A stretch of DNA of 44,561 bases from contig JAUHVL010000026.1 of assembly GCA_030425045.1 (NCBI GenBank), positions 1-44,561 on the forward strand, written 5' to 3'. The translations under genes were made by a program, and so were the position numbers. This document shows, in pieces, positions 15,232 through 23,726 of the stretch. The notes under the pieces are model-generated. The model ran no database searches. It saw only the letters and a list, made by a program, of their open reading frames with translations, and was not told the DNA's origin. This DNA comes from a bacterium. GTDB taxonomy: Bacteria; Bdellovibrionota; Bacteriovoracia; Bacteriovoracales; Bacteriovoracaceae. Position 1 is the first letter of the stretch, and each line of letters starts with the position of its first letter.

Positions 15232-16037
15232 TATGGTTGATATATTCCTTCGACAAATTTAATGTTGTCTTTTGCTGTTTGTACATCGGTATAGAGCATT
15301 TCTATAGAGACGTATTTATCGTAGTTTAACTCAGTCAGTGTGTTTCTAATTTCAGTATGAAGGTTCTCATCTTCCGGTAGTGGTTTTAAAAAGGGCTCAC
15401 TAAGATGAATATGATTGATAAAGGGGAAGCTTTGTTGAATGACTTCACGAGCGTTAGATTGATTTAGCTTAACAGTCGAGAAATCAAGATTGAGCCTTAA
15501 TCCCGGAGAATTTACTTTTTCTAAAAAATTGAGTGTCTCTTTGGTTGTTGTTAAGAAGTTTGCTCCATAATCGCTGGCATTTGGCTCTAGTGAAACAATA
15601 GTATTTTTTTCAATGGCATAGTGAGCAAGCTTTTTAAAAAAGAGATAAGCAAGATCAAAAGCCTCATCCTGAGAAATGCTATCTGAGATAAAACGATTCT
15701 TAGGAGATCCAAAGACTATATTTTTTATTCCTAAATGAGATGTAAAATCAATCACATTCATCATATGCTGAAACAGTCGCTCTCTATTTATTTCTTCTTT
15801 AAATAAAAATAATGATTCGGTATTAAAAAGAATAGACTGGATTGAAATGAGAGGAAGCCCAATCTCACGATGCTTTAGTTTAAGTTTATTAAGTTCCTCT
15901 TTCGAGCTTAAGGGAAAGTTTTGCGGTAAATGCTCTGGAACACATTCTATACCGGAGAATTTAGTCGTTTGAAGAAATGATAGCATTTCCTCATCATGTT
16001 CTTTTTTCCATGCAAGATTTGAGATTGCTAACTTCAT
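15231..16037 (-). CDS. Sugar phosphate isomerase/epimerase (xylose-isomerase-like TIM barrel)
   Basis: 268 residues with the AP-endonuclease-2-like TIM-barrel pattern. The expected metal ligands lie at the ends of strands: Glu in VSLEPNASDYG, Asp in LRLNLDFSTVKL, His in INHIHLSEPF and Glu in YVSIEMLY. Members isomerise or epimerise free or phosphorylated sugars, inositols and hydroxypyruvate. It overlaps the SDR gene by ATGA and the GT2 gene by one base. In context it probably makes or tailors the sugar transferred by the neighbouring glycosyltransferases. Confidence 0.82.
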   Translation of the reverse strand: MKLAISNLAWKKEHDEEMLSFLQTTKFSGIECVPEHLPQNFPLSSKEELNKLKLKHREIGLPLISIQSILFNTESLFLFKEEINRERLFQHMMNVIDFTSHLGIKNIVFGSPKNRFISDSISQDEAFDLAYLFFKKLAHYAIEKNTIVSLEPNASDYGANFLTTTKETLNFLEKVNSPGLRLNLDFSTVKLNQSNAREVIQQSFPFINHIHLSEPFLKPLPEDENLHTEIRNTLTELNYDKYVSIEMLYTDVQTAKDNIKFVEGIYQP

Positions 16038-16960
16038 AATGCCACTTTGTTTTTTTGATAGAATGCTTTTAACTCTTTTAAGACTTCATCTTTTGAGTAC
16101 AGGTATGGCGAGTTATTCCCATATTTTGTCATCATATTAAAGTTTTGTTTTTGAGCTTCACAAATGGAAAAGTCATTTCCTGTTAGGTGTTTTGCTAACT
16201 CTTTTGCACTGATAGGGGGAGAACAAATATTGAGCTCTTTTAGTGAGTTCTCTATAGCAAAAGTTATGTCTTTCCAAATATGATCAAGATTATAAAACTG
16301 ATACATCGACTCTGCATTGGTGAAGTTTAGGGCGGAAAAGCCAACGTCTTTGAAGAAGTCTTGTAGTTCTTTGAACTGATCTGAAGAGAGGTCCTGTGAA
16401 CATTCCCAGAGTTTTCCGTTGAAGGAGTATGAACTCTCTAAGAGTTCGCTTTTGGGATGATTTGATAACTCTTTGTATTTTTCTTCCGATAAAAATTTTG
16501 GTGCTATTTTTATGAGGTCAAAGATAAAGTTCTTTTTGAGCCCCTCTCCAAAAAGTGCAGGCAAACGTATTATATGACGCTCTGGAAAGTGCTCTGAAAG
16601 CTCTAACTCAGTAATTCTTCTATTCTTACCGTAGGGCAAAGACTGCTCAAAACTGGGAGCTTCATTTTCTAATTGGTTTTCAGACCCTTGTTTATAAACC
16701 GATATCGTGGAGATTAGGACAAGCCTTTTGGTGCTCACTGTTTTTAAGAGATTTGTTAAGACTCTTATATTGGCGAGGTCTTCAGCTTCATTTTTGTTAG
16801 CAAGCCACATGGCCGCTGGGACTCCTGCACATACAACCAAATCGAATTCACCATTTTTGATTTCACTTATATTTTTCGAGTTATAAAAATGAGTAAACTT
16901 GTGTTGATTAGCTATATTACTTCCAACAAAGCCTGTATGACCGATAAGTGCACTTTTCAT
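16034..16960 (-). CDS. NAD(P)-dependent sugar epimerase/dehydratase (extended SDR-like)
   Basis: 308 residues. Rossmann motif GHTGFVGSN (7-15), CAGVPAAMWLAN in place of the usual NNAG strand, STISVYKQ with the catalytic Ser/Thr region, and PYGKNRRITELE, where Y110 is in the catalytic tyrosine position but the residue four places on is Arg114 rather than the usual Lys. HIIRLPALFGEGLKKN follows as in sugar-nucleotide SDRs. GAGGAAT precedes the ATG. Probably acts on a nucleotide sugar; exact reaction unknown, and the Lys-to-Arg change should be kept in mind. Confidence 0.8.
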   Translation of the reverse strand: MKSALIGHTGFVGSNIANQHKFTHFYNSKNISEIKNGEFDLVVCAGVPAAMWLANKNEAEDLANIRVLTNLLKTVSTKRLVLISTISVYKQGSENQLENEAPSFEQSLPYGKNRRITELELSEHFPERHIIRLPALFGEGLKKNFIFDLIKIAPKFLSEEKYKELSNHPKSELLESSYSFNGKLWECSQDLSSDQFKELQDFFKDVGFSALNFTNAESMYQFYNLDHIWKDITFAIENSLKELNICSPPISAKELAKHLTGNDFSICEAQKQNFNMMTKYGNNSPYLYSKDEVLKELKAFYQKNKVAL

Positions 16961-16969
16961 ATCTATTCC

Positions 16970-17923
16970 TCAAGAGTCTGACTTCACATTCCACTTTAAT
17001 CTTTCAGTTGACGTTGGCCCCCTCTTTTCAAAAAGAATATCGTACTCTTTTGACATCCATCTTTCGTCAACAAGTCTGGCCATATATTCACCGTAAATAA
17101 AAAGGACTAAAAAAAGAATACAAAACTGTACTGAAATAAAAAGACTTAAAGAAGTCCATCCTTCCATTACTTCTTGTTTAAAGAGATTCACCATAAAGAC
17201 ATAAAGAGATATTAAAAAGGCCATCATTCCACCACCAAGGCCTAAAAGATTAAAAATTCGAAGAAGCTTGGTAGAGTTAAAGACCAAAAGTTTTAAAACT
17301 TTTTGAAGACCTGAGATATACGATTTCTGAGAATCCTCTCGATAGTTGATATAAGAATAGTGAGAAGCGTTTTGAATGATTGAGAGATTCAATTGAGAAA
17401 GTAGTTTTTTTCTTGAAAGGGCAATATTCAGGGCCCCTCTTGAAATTGCTTTAAAATGAGTCAGCCCTGAAGGGATTTTTACACCGAGGGTATAAGTCGA
17501 AATGATATTAAAAAGCTTATGAGAGAGTTGATAGAAAGCGGGAGAAGGTTTTGAGTTCTTTCCTAGAATCACAGGTGTATCAATATCAATTTTTTCGATA
17601 CTTTCATTAATTAAATTAAGCGGAGTAGAGGTTAAGTTAGTTGTGATAACGATATCACCAATCGCATTTTCTAAGCCTGCTGCAAATGCTAGTTCATCAT
17701 CAACTTCACCAACAAGTTTAAGATATCTTAATCCAGGTGTTTGTTGAATATTTTGAAGATTATTTTGATCTTGATGAGTCGAAACGATGATCACTTCGTA
17801 ATCACTATAATTATTTGAAAGCAGTGTGATAAGTTCTGTGATCGCTGAGTCTGCAGAAACATGTTTGTGCAGCACTACTACAGAAATAAATATTTCTTTT
17901 AAATCAGAGCTTAAATCTTTCAC
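16970..17923 (-). CDS. Membrane GT2-like protein with missing acidic motifs (GtrB-like)
   Basis: 317 residues. The overall plan is that of GtrB/DPM-type GT2 enzymes: an N-terminal GT-A domain (ISVVVLHKHVSADSAITELITLL, DYEVIIVST, GLRYLKL, FAAGLENAIGDIVITTNLTSTP) and two C-terminal TM helices (about 225-245 and 260-282) followed by a GEYMARLVDERW segment typical of GtrB. However the D-x-S-x-D and D-x-D motifs are replaced (THQDQNN and TTNLTSTP), so normal metal-dependent catalysis is doubtful. Starts with GTG and overlaps the FAD-oxidoreductase gene by 20 bases. Could be a degenerate or scaffolding partner. Confidence 0.75.
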   Translation of the reverse strand: MKDLSSDLKEIFISVVVLHKHVSADSAITELITLLSNNYSDYEVIIVSTHQDQNNLQNIQQTPGLRYLKLVGEVDDELAFAAGLENAIGDIVITTNLTSTPLNLINESIEKIDIDTPVILGKNSKPSPAFYQLSHKLFNIISTYTLGVKIPSGLTHFKAISRGALNIALSRKKLLSQLNLSIIQNASHYSYINYREDSQKSYISGLQKVLKLLVFNSTKLLRIFNLLGLGGGMMAFLISLYVFMVNLFKQEVMEGWTSLSLFISVQFCILFLVLFIYGEYMARLVDERWMSKEYDILFEKRGPTSTERLKWNVKSDS

Positions 17924-19025
17924 TATCGTTTTCCATTATCTTAATCATGTCATATACGTTATCAATTTTTGCACCAACAATACAGTGAAGACCTTTGTGC
18001 CCATAATCAAATTTAAATAATATGGGACGGCCGTCATTTTCACTATTTCTTGGAAGGACCGTTTTTATTTCCCATAATGACTTTTTGTATTTTGAATCAG
18101 AAATAATAGGGAGGTATCTGGCCGTATCTCTGACCATATGTCCAAAATGAGTTTTAATTCCCGAAAAAGGGTTCTTGGAGTTTGTTCCATCATGACTGCT
18201 AAGACCTTCTCTCCATTCAGAGTGAGGAGTAAAGCTTACATGACTAAAGGAATGAAGGTTTTCTGCCGGAAAAGGCATTGTCGAAAAAAAGGGGCCACAC
18301 ATAACAGTAATTCCAATATTTCTTATCTCCTCTGGTGGTTCTATCAGGCAAATTTCAGCAACCTCATTGATGATAGGAATGTCTTCAATTTTAAGATCTT
18401 TCATAACCTTATTAATACTCGAATAGGTACAATTAAATACTTGATGAGCTAAAAAAGTGTCTTCTTTATCATTTGAAATAGTGGTGACTTTAAAAAGCTG
18501 TGTTTGTTCTTCAACTTCGATTTTTGTGACCTGATGAGCAAGTTTTGTTTCCGCTGATGTTTGTCCTAAGCGGCTTACAATTTCATCTTTTAATTTTTTT
18601 GAATCAAAGGCAAATTCTTTAGTAAGAAAAACCTCGTCAATGAGATCACGATTAAAAAGAGATTTAATCTTTGATGGGGCGACCTCGCAAGGAGCATCGA
18701 TATTTTTGGTAAATTCATTAAATTGTTTAGCACTAATTTTCGATTGAATTTTAGGGATAGCGTAATATTTATCAAAACTGTCATCAATACATTGGTGAAA
18801 GTCATCAACAAAAATAGGAAAGGAGCGACTTGATCTTAGTGCCGTTAATAATGATCTAGGATAGTGATAGCCATGGTGTATTCGCGCTTGGTTGTTATAA
18901 GATGCTTTGGTCATAAATTCGTTTTCTTTTTCCAAAAGAAGTACGGATTTATTTCTTCTCGCTAAAAAATTTGCCAGATATAATCCAAAAAAACCGCCAC
19001 CAATGACAATATTATCGTATACCAA
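17904..19025 (-). CDS. FAD-dependent oxidoreductase (DAO-like)
   Basis: About 373 residues. N-terminal dinucleotide motif IGGGFFGLYLANFLARRNKSVLLLEKE near residue 8, then QARIHHGYHYPRS, and a C-terminal GLHCIVGAKID. The fold is that of DAO/glycine-oxidase-like flavoenzymes; relatives sit in surface-polysaccharide clusters. The TTG at 19025 is preferred over the TTG at 19031 because AAAGGA lies 7 bases upstream of it. The gene overlaps both neighbours by 14-20 bases. Substrate unknown; perhaps oxidation of a sugar or amino-sugar intermediate. Confidence 0.8.
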   Translation of the reverse strand: MVYDNIVIGGGFFGLYLANFLARRNKSVLLLEKENEFMTKASYNNQARIHHGYHYPRSLLTALRSSRSFPIFVDDFHQCIDDSFDKYYAIPKIQSKISAKQFNEFTKNIDAPCEVAPSKIKSLFNRDLIDEVFLTKEFAFDSKKLKDEIVSRLGQTSAETKLAHQVTKIEVEEQTQLFKVTTISNDKEDTFLAHQVFNCTYSSINKVMKDLKIEDIPIINEVAEICLIEPPEEIRNIGITVMCGPFFSTMPFPAENLHSFSHVSFTPHSEWREGLSSHDGTNSKNPFSGIKTHFGHMVRDTARYLPIISDSKYKKSLWEIKTVLPRNSENDGRPILFKFDYGHKGLHCIVGAKIDNVYDMIKIMENDSERFKL

Positions 19026-20316
19026 ATCCAAGTCCTTTATTACTGATCTTACTTTTGATTAACAATAATAAGTCACCAACAAAAAATCCCCACACCGAAA
19101 AGGCAAAAAGTGTTGCGGGGTAATGCCACAAGATAAAGTTAATATGAGGATGATAGTGAGAGTGAGGCTTCGCCAAGATATGCCAGCTTAGTGCAGGAGT
19201 GAAAGAGAAAAGGGTCGTAATGATGAATGATTTTTTTAATTGAACGTGATCAGCGTACATACCCATTTTATAATAAAAGAGGTAAATCATCATCATCCCT
19301 AAAAAAAGCTTCCAGATTTTTGTTCGAAAGTAATGATCTTTAATTTTAAAAAAGAAAATTTTTGATGTTGTATACTTTTCCAAAACACGACTTAGTAAAC
19401 TCTTTTTGATTTGATTACTTCGTACAATGAGCCCTTGGTCGGGATGAGTTCTTACAGATGCTCGATCTTTGATCACAGCAAAGCTATTTTTCATGCTTCC
19501 AAATATTGGGGAGAGGCTGGCCGTATGAATCACCATCGCCCCAATAAACGCTACAAGAAATGATAAGAAAGTCATCGTCGCTACTTTAAAATATCCAGTG
19601 ATGTTTAATTTCTCTTTTTGCGATAGAAAGTAAAAAAGTGGGGGGACAATAAGTGAAAGCCCAACTGTCGATATATATTCATAACCGGCCAGGGACTTTA
19701 AAAGAACGAGGAAAGCTACTCCTCCATAAAATAACTTATTATGCTTAGACTTTAATTTTGGTTTTAAATACCAAAAATAAAAAGCCGAAAAGAAAAAGGG
19801 GGCCATATTAAGCCACCAAATCCAATATAGGTTTCTTGTCATAATTGTTAACCATGGTGAAAACAAAGAAAAAACTAATGAAAACAAAAATGCGCTGATG
19901 CCAAAGAGCTTTAATAAGATGAGATTAAAAAGTGAAAGCAATATTCCCATCATGACAGAGTTCAGTGCATGGCCGACCTTATCATCACTACCAAAAACTT
20001 TAGCTAGTGCTTGAAAGAGCCGTCCTTGAATTCCATATTGAGAAGTATAGGGAAAGGGGAATTGGCATTTTGATTCACTTTGAAAATCAACTTGTTGATT
20101 AATCTCTAATCGCTTTTGCTCGGTACATAACCAAAGCCCATTCCAATGACTTTTATTATTTTTATAAATGAGGCTTCTTTGCACCAGAGCTTCAGAATCT
20201 TGTTGAAATTCATTAAACTCTTTTTTGGAAACAACAGAAAAAGCGTTATGATAAAAGCCCAATGTGTAGAGAACTATTTGTATTAAAAATACGATGAGTA
20301 TTTTGTAAGGTGACAT
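19012..20316 (-). CDS. Polytopic membrane protein, possible GT-C glycosyltransferase
   Basis: 434 residues with about nine or ten hydrophobic segments. A large loop after the first TM (about 28-90) carries acidic and aromatic residues and the segment PYTSQYGIQGRLFQAL, an arrangement seen in GT-C enzymes that use polyprenyl-phosphate sugars in the periplasm. The C-terminus has HSHYHPHINFILWHYP. It is the first gene of the six-gene cassette and overlaps the next. Assignment to GT-C is an inference from topology and context. Confidence 0.6.
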   Translation of the reverse strand: MSPYKILIVFLIQIVLYTLGFYHNAFSVVSKKEFNEFQQDSEALVQRSLIYKNNKSHWNGLWLCTEQKRLEINQQVDFQSESKCQFPFPYTSQYGIQGRLFQALAKVFGSDDKVGHALNSVMMGILLSLFNLILLKLFGISAFLFSLVFSLFSPWLTIMTRNLYWIWWLNMAPFFFSAFYFWYLKPKLKSKHNKLFYGGVAFLVLLKSLAGYEYISTVGLSLIVPPLFYFLSQKEKLNITGYFKVATMTFLSFLVAFIGAMVIHTASLSPIFGSMKNSFAVIKDRASVRTHPDQGLIVRSNQIKKSLLSRVLEKYTTSKIFFFKIKDHYFRTKIWKLFLGMMMIYLFYYKMGMYADHVQLKKSFIITTLFSFTPALSWHILAKPHSHYHPHINFILWHYPATLFAFSVWGFFVGDLLLLIKSKISNKGLGFGIR

Positions 20317-20398
20317 TATCTAAGGGCCTTGATTTTTGGTGTATAGAATATATACTGCGTTAGGTTAAGTAAATACTGCCTCGCGTTTTAGTTAAGCG

Positions 20399-22204
20399 TT
20401 ACTTTATACTTTCACAAAAACTTGTAAAGACCTTCTTATGGCGTTCTAAATCAAACTCAGGAGAGACAGAAACGCGCACAATATAATCTTTATCACCTTC
20501 TTTTGTTGTTCCTTGAGTTGAGGTGGCTGGAATCGTCCAATAGCAGCCTTTTAGTTGGCCATAACTTACGCAAAATTTACTTTGCTCGGGGATTTCTTTA
20601 ATCATCATATTGATAAGTTTTAGGTTGAGCTCTCGTTTATAGAGCTCTCTTTCTTGTTCACTATATCCTTTTGTGGGTAGATCTAATGAGAAAACCGAGG
20701 GGGTAAAGCCCATTTGCGCGAGCTCCTCTGAAACAAAATTGATTTTTGCGCCGGGAAGCTCTTTTTCAATATGATTGACGAACGCTCTGGTGTTTTTATA
20801 GGCATCGGCTATACGTTGATTCATGGAAGGCATTTGTTCTGATAAAACTTCGAGTTGAAAATTAGTGGCCTCGTTATGACATAACTTTAAATGTTTATCG
20901 ACGAAAGAGATAAGTTGCTCTGCTTTTTTATTGGCGACACAATAACCGGCAGTACAAAGACCTCCACTTGGGAACTTAGAGCCACTGACATAAGAAATGG
21001 TTTGGACATTAGCAAGTGAATCGTTAGGTCCTAAAAAGTGAAAATTTGGGCAAAAGGTTTGATCGAGTATAAAGACCGGATCGATCGCTTTGTCTCTCTT
21101 TTTCTCTAATGCCTGTGCTAGTTTCTCTAAGTTGGGAACTTCTACTCTTGGGTTCGTTGGAATTTCGGCGATGATAAAAGGAACGGCTTGTTCCCTCGCT
21201 ACGTGATCTAAAATTTGATCAACACTTGTGACCATATCTCGACCACTATCGACAGGAAGATCAAGAATTTCTACGTGTTCTAATGTTGCCGCTGCTCTTC
21301 TCGCCTGATCGTTTGTTCCTCCATAACAATTTGGAGGGACGATAATTTTGATTTTTTTTCCGGGAAGGTTTTTACCTGCATATTCAATTAATCCCATCGT
21401 AATAGCATACTGAATCGAAAGACCACTGGATCCAAGGACAACCTCACCGTTAGTCTGGGTAATATCATTAATTGTTTTCTTTAAGGGATTGAGGTCAATT
21501 GTTTTACGTCGACTCGATTTATTTTTTAAGAAGTTAAAAGTACTTAAGCAATCTTGAGGAGTCATGGCAATAGACTCTCTTCTTCTTACGTGTTGAATTT
21601 CAGAAATATAAGCTTTGGCTTTTTGAGTGAGACAGAGAGTTAGACTGCCAAGGTTATCATCAACGGCAATGACAAAGTCGATATCTTTATTAAATTCGCT
21701 AAAAAGATGATCAAAGTTTGTCACAAGGATATTTGTTTTTTCGGAATTGATTTCCTCATCTTTGGTGAGGTGAAATGAATAACCATACACATCTCTTAAC
21801 GTCTTTTCATCAAACGAAGCGGGGAGGTTTTGATGAATAATTTGAGAATCAATCGTTTCTAATTTATTTTTTCTCAAGATAGCAAAGAGGGGCATATTAG
21901 TGGAAGAAAAGGAGATGACGTCATCACTGCTAAGATTACACTTTTTGGCAATAGTCCACTCTAAAAAACATGAAAGGGGATGGCCTAGTCGAATATAATC
22001 AAAAGCAGTAGGAAGAAGTTTTAATTTTTCATCAAGCTCATTTGGATCGTTAGTATCGATGAGTTTTTCTAGTTCTTCTAAAAACTCAGTTTTTGCTTTG
22101 CTTTCGTTATAAATATCAAGTCTATGTGTTGTGAGCTTTGCCCACTCAGACGGAGCATTTTCAAGGACACGATCTATAAAACTGTTGATTGATTGGTTAT
22201 TCAT
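20399..22204 (-). CDS. Long PLP-dependent Cys/Met-metabolism-type enzyme with N-terminal extension
   Basis: 601 residues, against about 400 for cystathionine gamma-synthase/lyase relatives. Residues from about 240 follow the fold-type-I plan: GSSGLSIQYAITMGL (258-272), IVPPNCYGGTND, AEIPTNPRVEVPNLEKLA (346-363), FILDQTF with D381 and YVSGSKFPSGG with the Schiff-base lysine K410. The first ~235 residues match nothing I recognise; they include a helical part and a domain with VTNFDHLFSE...FVIAVDDNLGSL. Possibly a two-domain enzyme that makes an amino-acid or amino-sugar precursor. It lies 82 bases upstream of the glycan cassette on the same strand. Reaction unknown. Confidence 0.8.
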   Translation of the reverse strand: MNNQSINSFIDRVLENAPSEWAKLTTHRLDIYNESKAKTEFLEELEKLIDTNDPNELDEKLKLLPTAFDYIRLGHPLSCFLEWTIAKKCNLSSDDVISFSSTNMPLFAILRKNKLETIDSQIIHQNLPASFDEKTLRDVYGYSFHLTKDEEINSEKTNILVTNFDHLFSEFNKDIDFVIAVDDNLGSLTLCLTQKAKAYISEIQHVRRRESIAMTPQDCLSTFNFLKNKSSRRKTIDLNPLKKTINDITQTNGEVVLGSSGLSIQYAITMGLIEYAGKNLPGKKIKIIVPPNCYGGTNDQARRAAATLEHVEILDLPVDSGRDMVTSVDQILDHVAREQAVPFIIAEIPTNPRVEVPNLEKLAQALEKKRDKAIDPVFILDQTFCPNFHFLGPNDSLANVQTISYVSGSKFPSGGLCTAGYCVANKKAEQLISFVDKHLKLCHNEATNFQLEVLSEQMPSMNQRIADAYKNTRAFVNHIEKELPGAKINFVSEELAQMGFTPSVFSLDLPTKGYSEQERELYKRELNLKLINMMIKEIPEQSKFCVSYGQLKGCYWTIPATSTQGTTKEGDKDYIVRVSVSPEFDLERHKKVFTSFCESIK

Positions 22205-22287
22205 ACTTCCCCCATTATTTTTATAGTGCTTTTGAGCTCAATTGAATAGTTTGGAAAGCTACTTGTGCATAGCGCGTGAGAGAAGAA

Positions 22288-22311
22288 GTTGCCGTGAGCG
22301 ATCACGGCAAC
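22288..22311 (-). terminator. Perfect 10-bp hairpin downstream of the SYLF gene
   Basis: GTTGCCGTGA / TCACGGCAAC with a GCGA loop, starting 9 bases after the stop of the SYLF gene on the minus strand. The following minus-strand bases are pyrimidine-rich (TTCTTCTCTC) rather than a clean T-run; on the plus strand a T-run follows instead. Probably a transcription terminator, possibly weak. Confidence 0.5.
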
Positions 22312-22320
22312 GAGTATTTT

Positions 22321-23061
22321 TTAATCGATGAGATAATTATTAATAAAGTCTAAAAGGCCAGCTGGAGTATCGTCTCTTAAAACAGTGTGGGCATTTTGTG
22401 GTAGTCCGTAAGAGTTGATATTTCCATAAGCTTGTCTATTGAGCCTTTTTACTGGCGTAATGGTTGAGCCTTTAAGTGAAACAAGATCAATCATGAGGCC
22501 TTCACTTTTAGCATAAGCAAAAACAGGACCTGTTCCATCTTCATTAAAGTTGATCGCCACTTGAGCTTCTCGTCCGATTGGTCCAAGGGTAATGGTTGAA
22601 TCTAATCCAATGCTAACATTTTCATTTGTCAGGGTGTTGAGACCAGTTCTTCTGTCAGTAAAAATTAACACTAAATCCATTCTTTGAAGTCCAGCATTTA
22701 GTCCTAATGAGGCGGCAGAGATACGGTAAAATAATGGAGAACTCCATTCATCTTCACCGAGACGACAGGTTCCGATACCTGTTCCCGATTGAGCTCCAAT
22801 ACCGACACCACCTTTTATAATATTGGGAATAAACATGAGACATTCAGCATTGTCTAAAAGAGAGAGAGGGATACTGGCATCATCTTGCTCGAGAAACTTA
22901 CGGAAGTCTCTATTTACTTCACGACTTTTTTTCTCGACACTTTTTCCTATTTTGATCTCAATTCCTAACTCATCTCCAAGGTCTTGTAAAAATCCAAAGC
23001 TATGAGCATTCGAAATTAGGGTCAAAAAGCTAAACAAAGTAATTAATGATTTCATTTGCAT
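22321..23061 (-). CDS. Secreted SYLF-domain (Ysc84-like) lipid-binding protein
   Basis: 246 residues with a signal peptide (about 1-21). The SYLF/Ysc84 domain is clear: VNRDFRKFLEQD, NAECLMFIPNIIKGGVGIGAQSGTGI, WSSPLFYRISAASLGLNAGLQRMDLVLIFTD, and GPIGREAQ...VFAYAKSEGLMIDLVSLKGS. These domains bind phosphoinositides or other lipids in eukaryotes; bacterial secreted forms are common but poorly understood. GGAGAT precedes the ATG. It lies 129 bases downstream of the Mrp operon on the same strand, with three phased CGTTTT repeats in that gap. Confidence 0.88.
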   Translation of the reverse strand: MQMKSLITLFSFLTLISNAHSFGFLQDLGDELGIEIKIGKSVEKKSREVNRDFRKFLEQDDASIPLSLLDNAECLMFIPNIIKGGVGIGAQSGTGIGTCRLGEDEWSSPLFYRISAASLGLNAGLQRMDLVLIFTDRRTGLNTLTNENVSIGLDSTITLGPIGREAQVAINFNEDGTGPVFAYAKSEGLMIDLVSLKGSTITPVKRLNRQAYGNINSYGLPQNAHTVLRDDTPAGLLDFINNYLID

Positions 23062-23131
23062 CTCCTAGAGTAAGTGTTTAATTCGCTATCTTATGTCTAA
23101 ACTTTTTACAAAGTTAAAGCTAATAAATACA

Positions 23132-23158
23132 CGTTTTAATGACGTTTTCTGTCGTTTT
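23132..23158. repeat. Three phased CGTTTT direct repeats upstream of the SYLF gene
   Basis: CGTTTT at 23132, 23143 and 23153, spaced 11 and 10 bases, about one helical turn each (AAAACG on the transcribed strand). They are positioned 70-100 bases upstream of the SYLF start, where an activator array could bind. No family of regulator is implied. Confidence 0.4.
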
Positions 23159-23190
23159 GATAATAGATAAGCAAACTTAATGCCAGAGAA

Positions 23191-23463
23191 CTATTTTAGC
23201 TTTTTATCTGCTTGGGCAAGAGCGTGAGCACCGATAGGAGTTGAAACCAAAAGAAAAATAAAGATAAAAAAAGCTGCCCATTCGAAGTTCCAATTTTTAA
23301 TCAAAATAGCACCGCCGATAAGAATTAAGATGATACCGAAAGCACTGGCCTTACTGGCCGCTTGTAGGCGCATTAAATAGCTAGGCATTTTAATGATACC
23401 GATTGCAGAGAGAAGCATAAAAATACTGCCTAAAAGGACAAATAATTCACCTACGATCGTCAT
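23191..23463 (-). CDS. mrpG: Mrp Na+/H+ antiporter subunit G
   Basis: 90 residues, three TM helices. GELFVLLGSIFMLLSAIGIIKMPSYLMRLQAASKASAFGIILILIGG is the usual MnhG/MrpG/PhaG pattern (family form: R-x-(P/M)-D/S-x-x-x-R-(L/M)-x-A). Last gene of the seven-gene operon; overlaps mrpF by 4 bases (ATGA). Small accessory subunit of the complex. Confidence 0.93.
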   Translation of the reverse strand: MTIVGELFVLLGSIFMLLSAIGIIKMPSYLMRLQAASKASAFGIILILIGGAILIKNWNFEWAAFFIFIFLLVSTPIGAHALAQADKKLK

Positions 23464-23726
23464 TCTTTATCCTTTTGTTGAGGGAGAAAGGTTGAGAAGA
23501 CAAGCGCCGTGATAAAACTAATGATCGTTAAAACCACAGCTAAATCTAAAAAGAGAGAGTTTTCTTTAATAATATATAAAACAATAAACAGACCTATACT
23601 TGTGACACCTATAAGATCAAATGCGAGAACTCTGTCGAGAATGTGTTCTCCTGAGACGCATCTGTATAGAAGTATGAAATAAGTCAAGACAATGAGAATA
23701 ATTGATAGTGTTAAAATTATACTCAT
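23460..23726 (-). CDS. mrpF: Mrp Na+/H+ antiporter subunit F
   Basis: 88 residues, three TM helices. Contains YRCVSGEHILDRVLAFDLIGVTSIGLFIVLY, matching the MrpF core R-x-x-x-G-P-x-x-x-D-R-(V/I)-(L/V)-A-x-D, with D-R-V-L-A-F-D conserved. Overlaps mrpE and mrpG by 4 bases each. Located between the D/E and G subunits as in other Mrp operons. Confidence 0.93.
   Translation of the reverse strand: MSIILTLSIILIVLTYFILLYRCVSGEHILDRVLAFDLIGVTSIGLFIVLYIIKENSLFLDLAVVLTIISFITALVFSTFLPQQKDKE

Noticed and set aside
18138-18452. A 104-codon open frame on the plus strand
   Set aside because: Antisense to the FAD oxidoreductase, basic and low-complexity in composition, with no domain pattern or ribosome-binding site.
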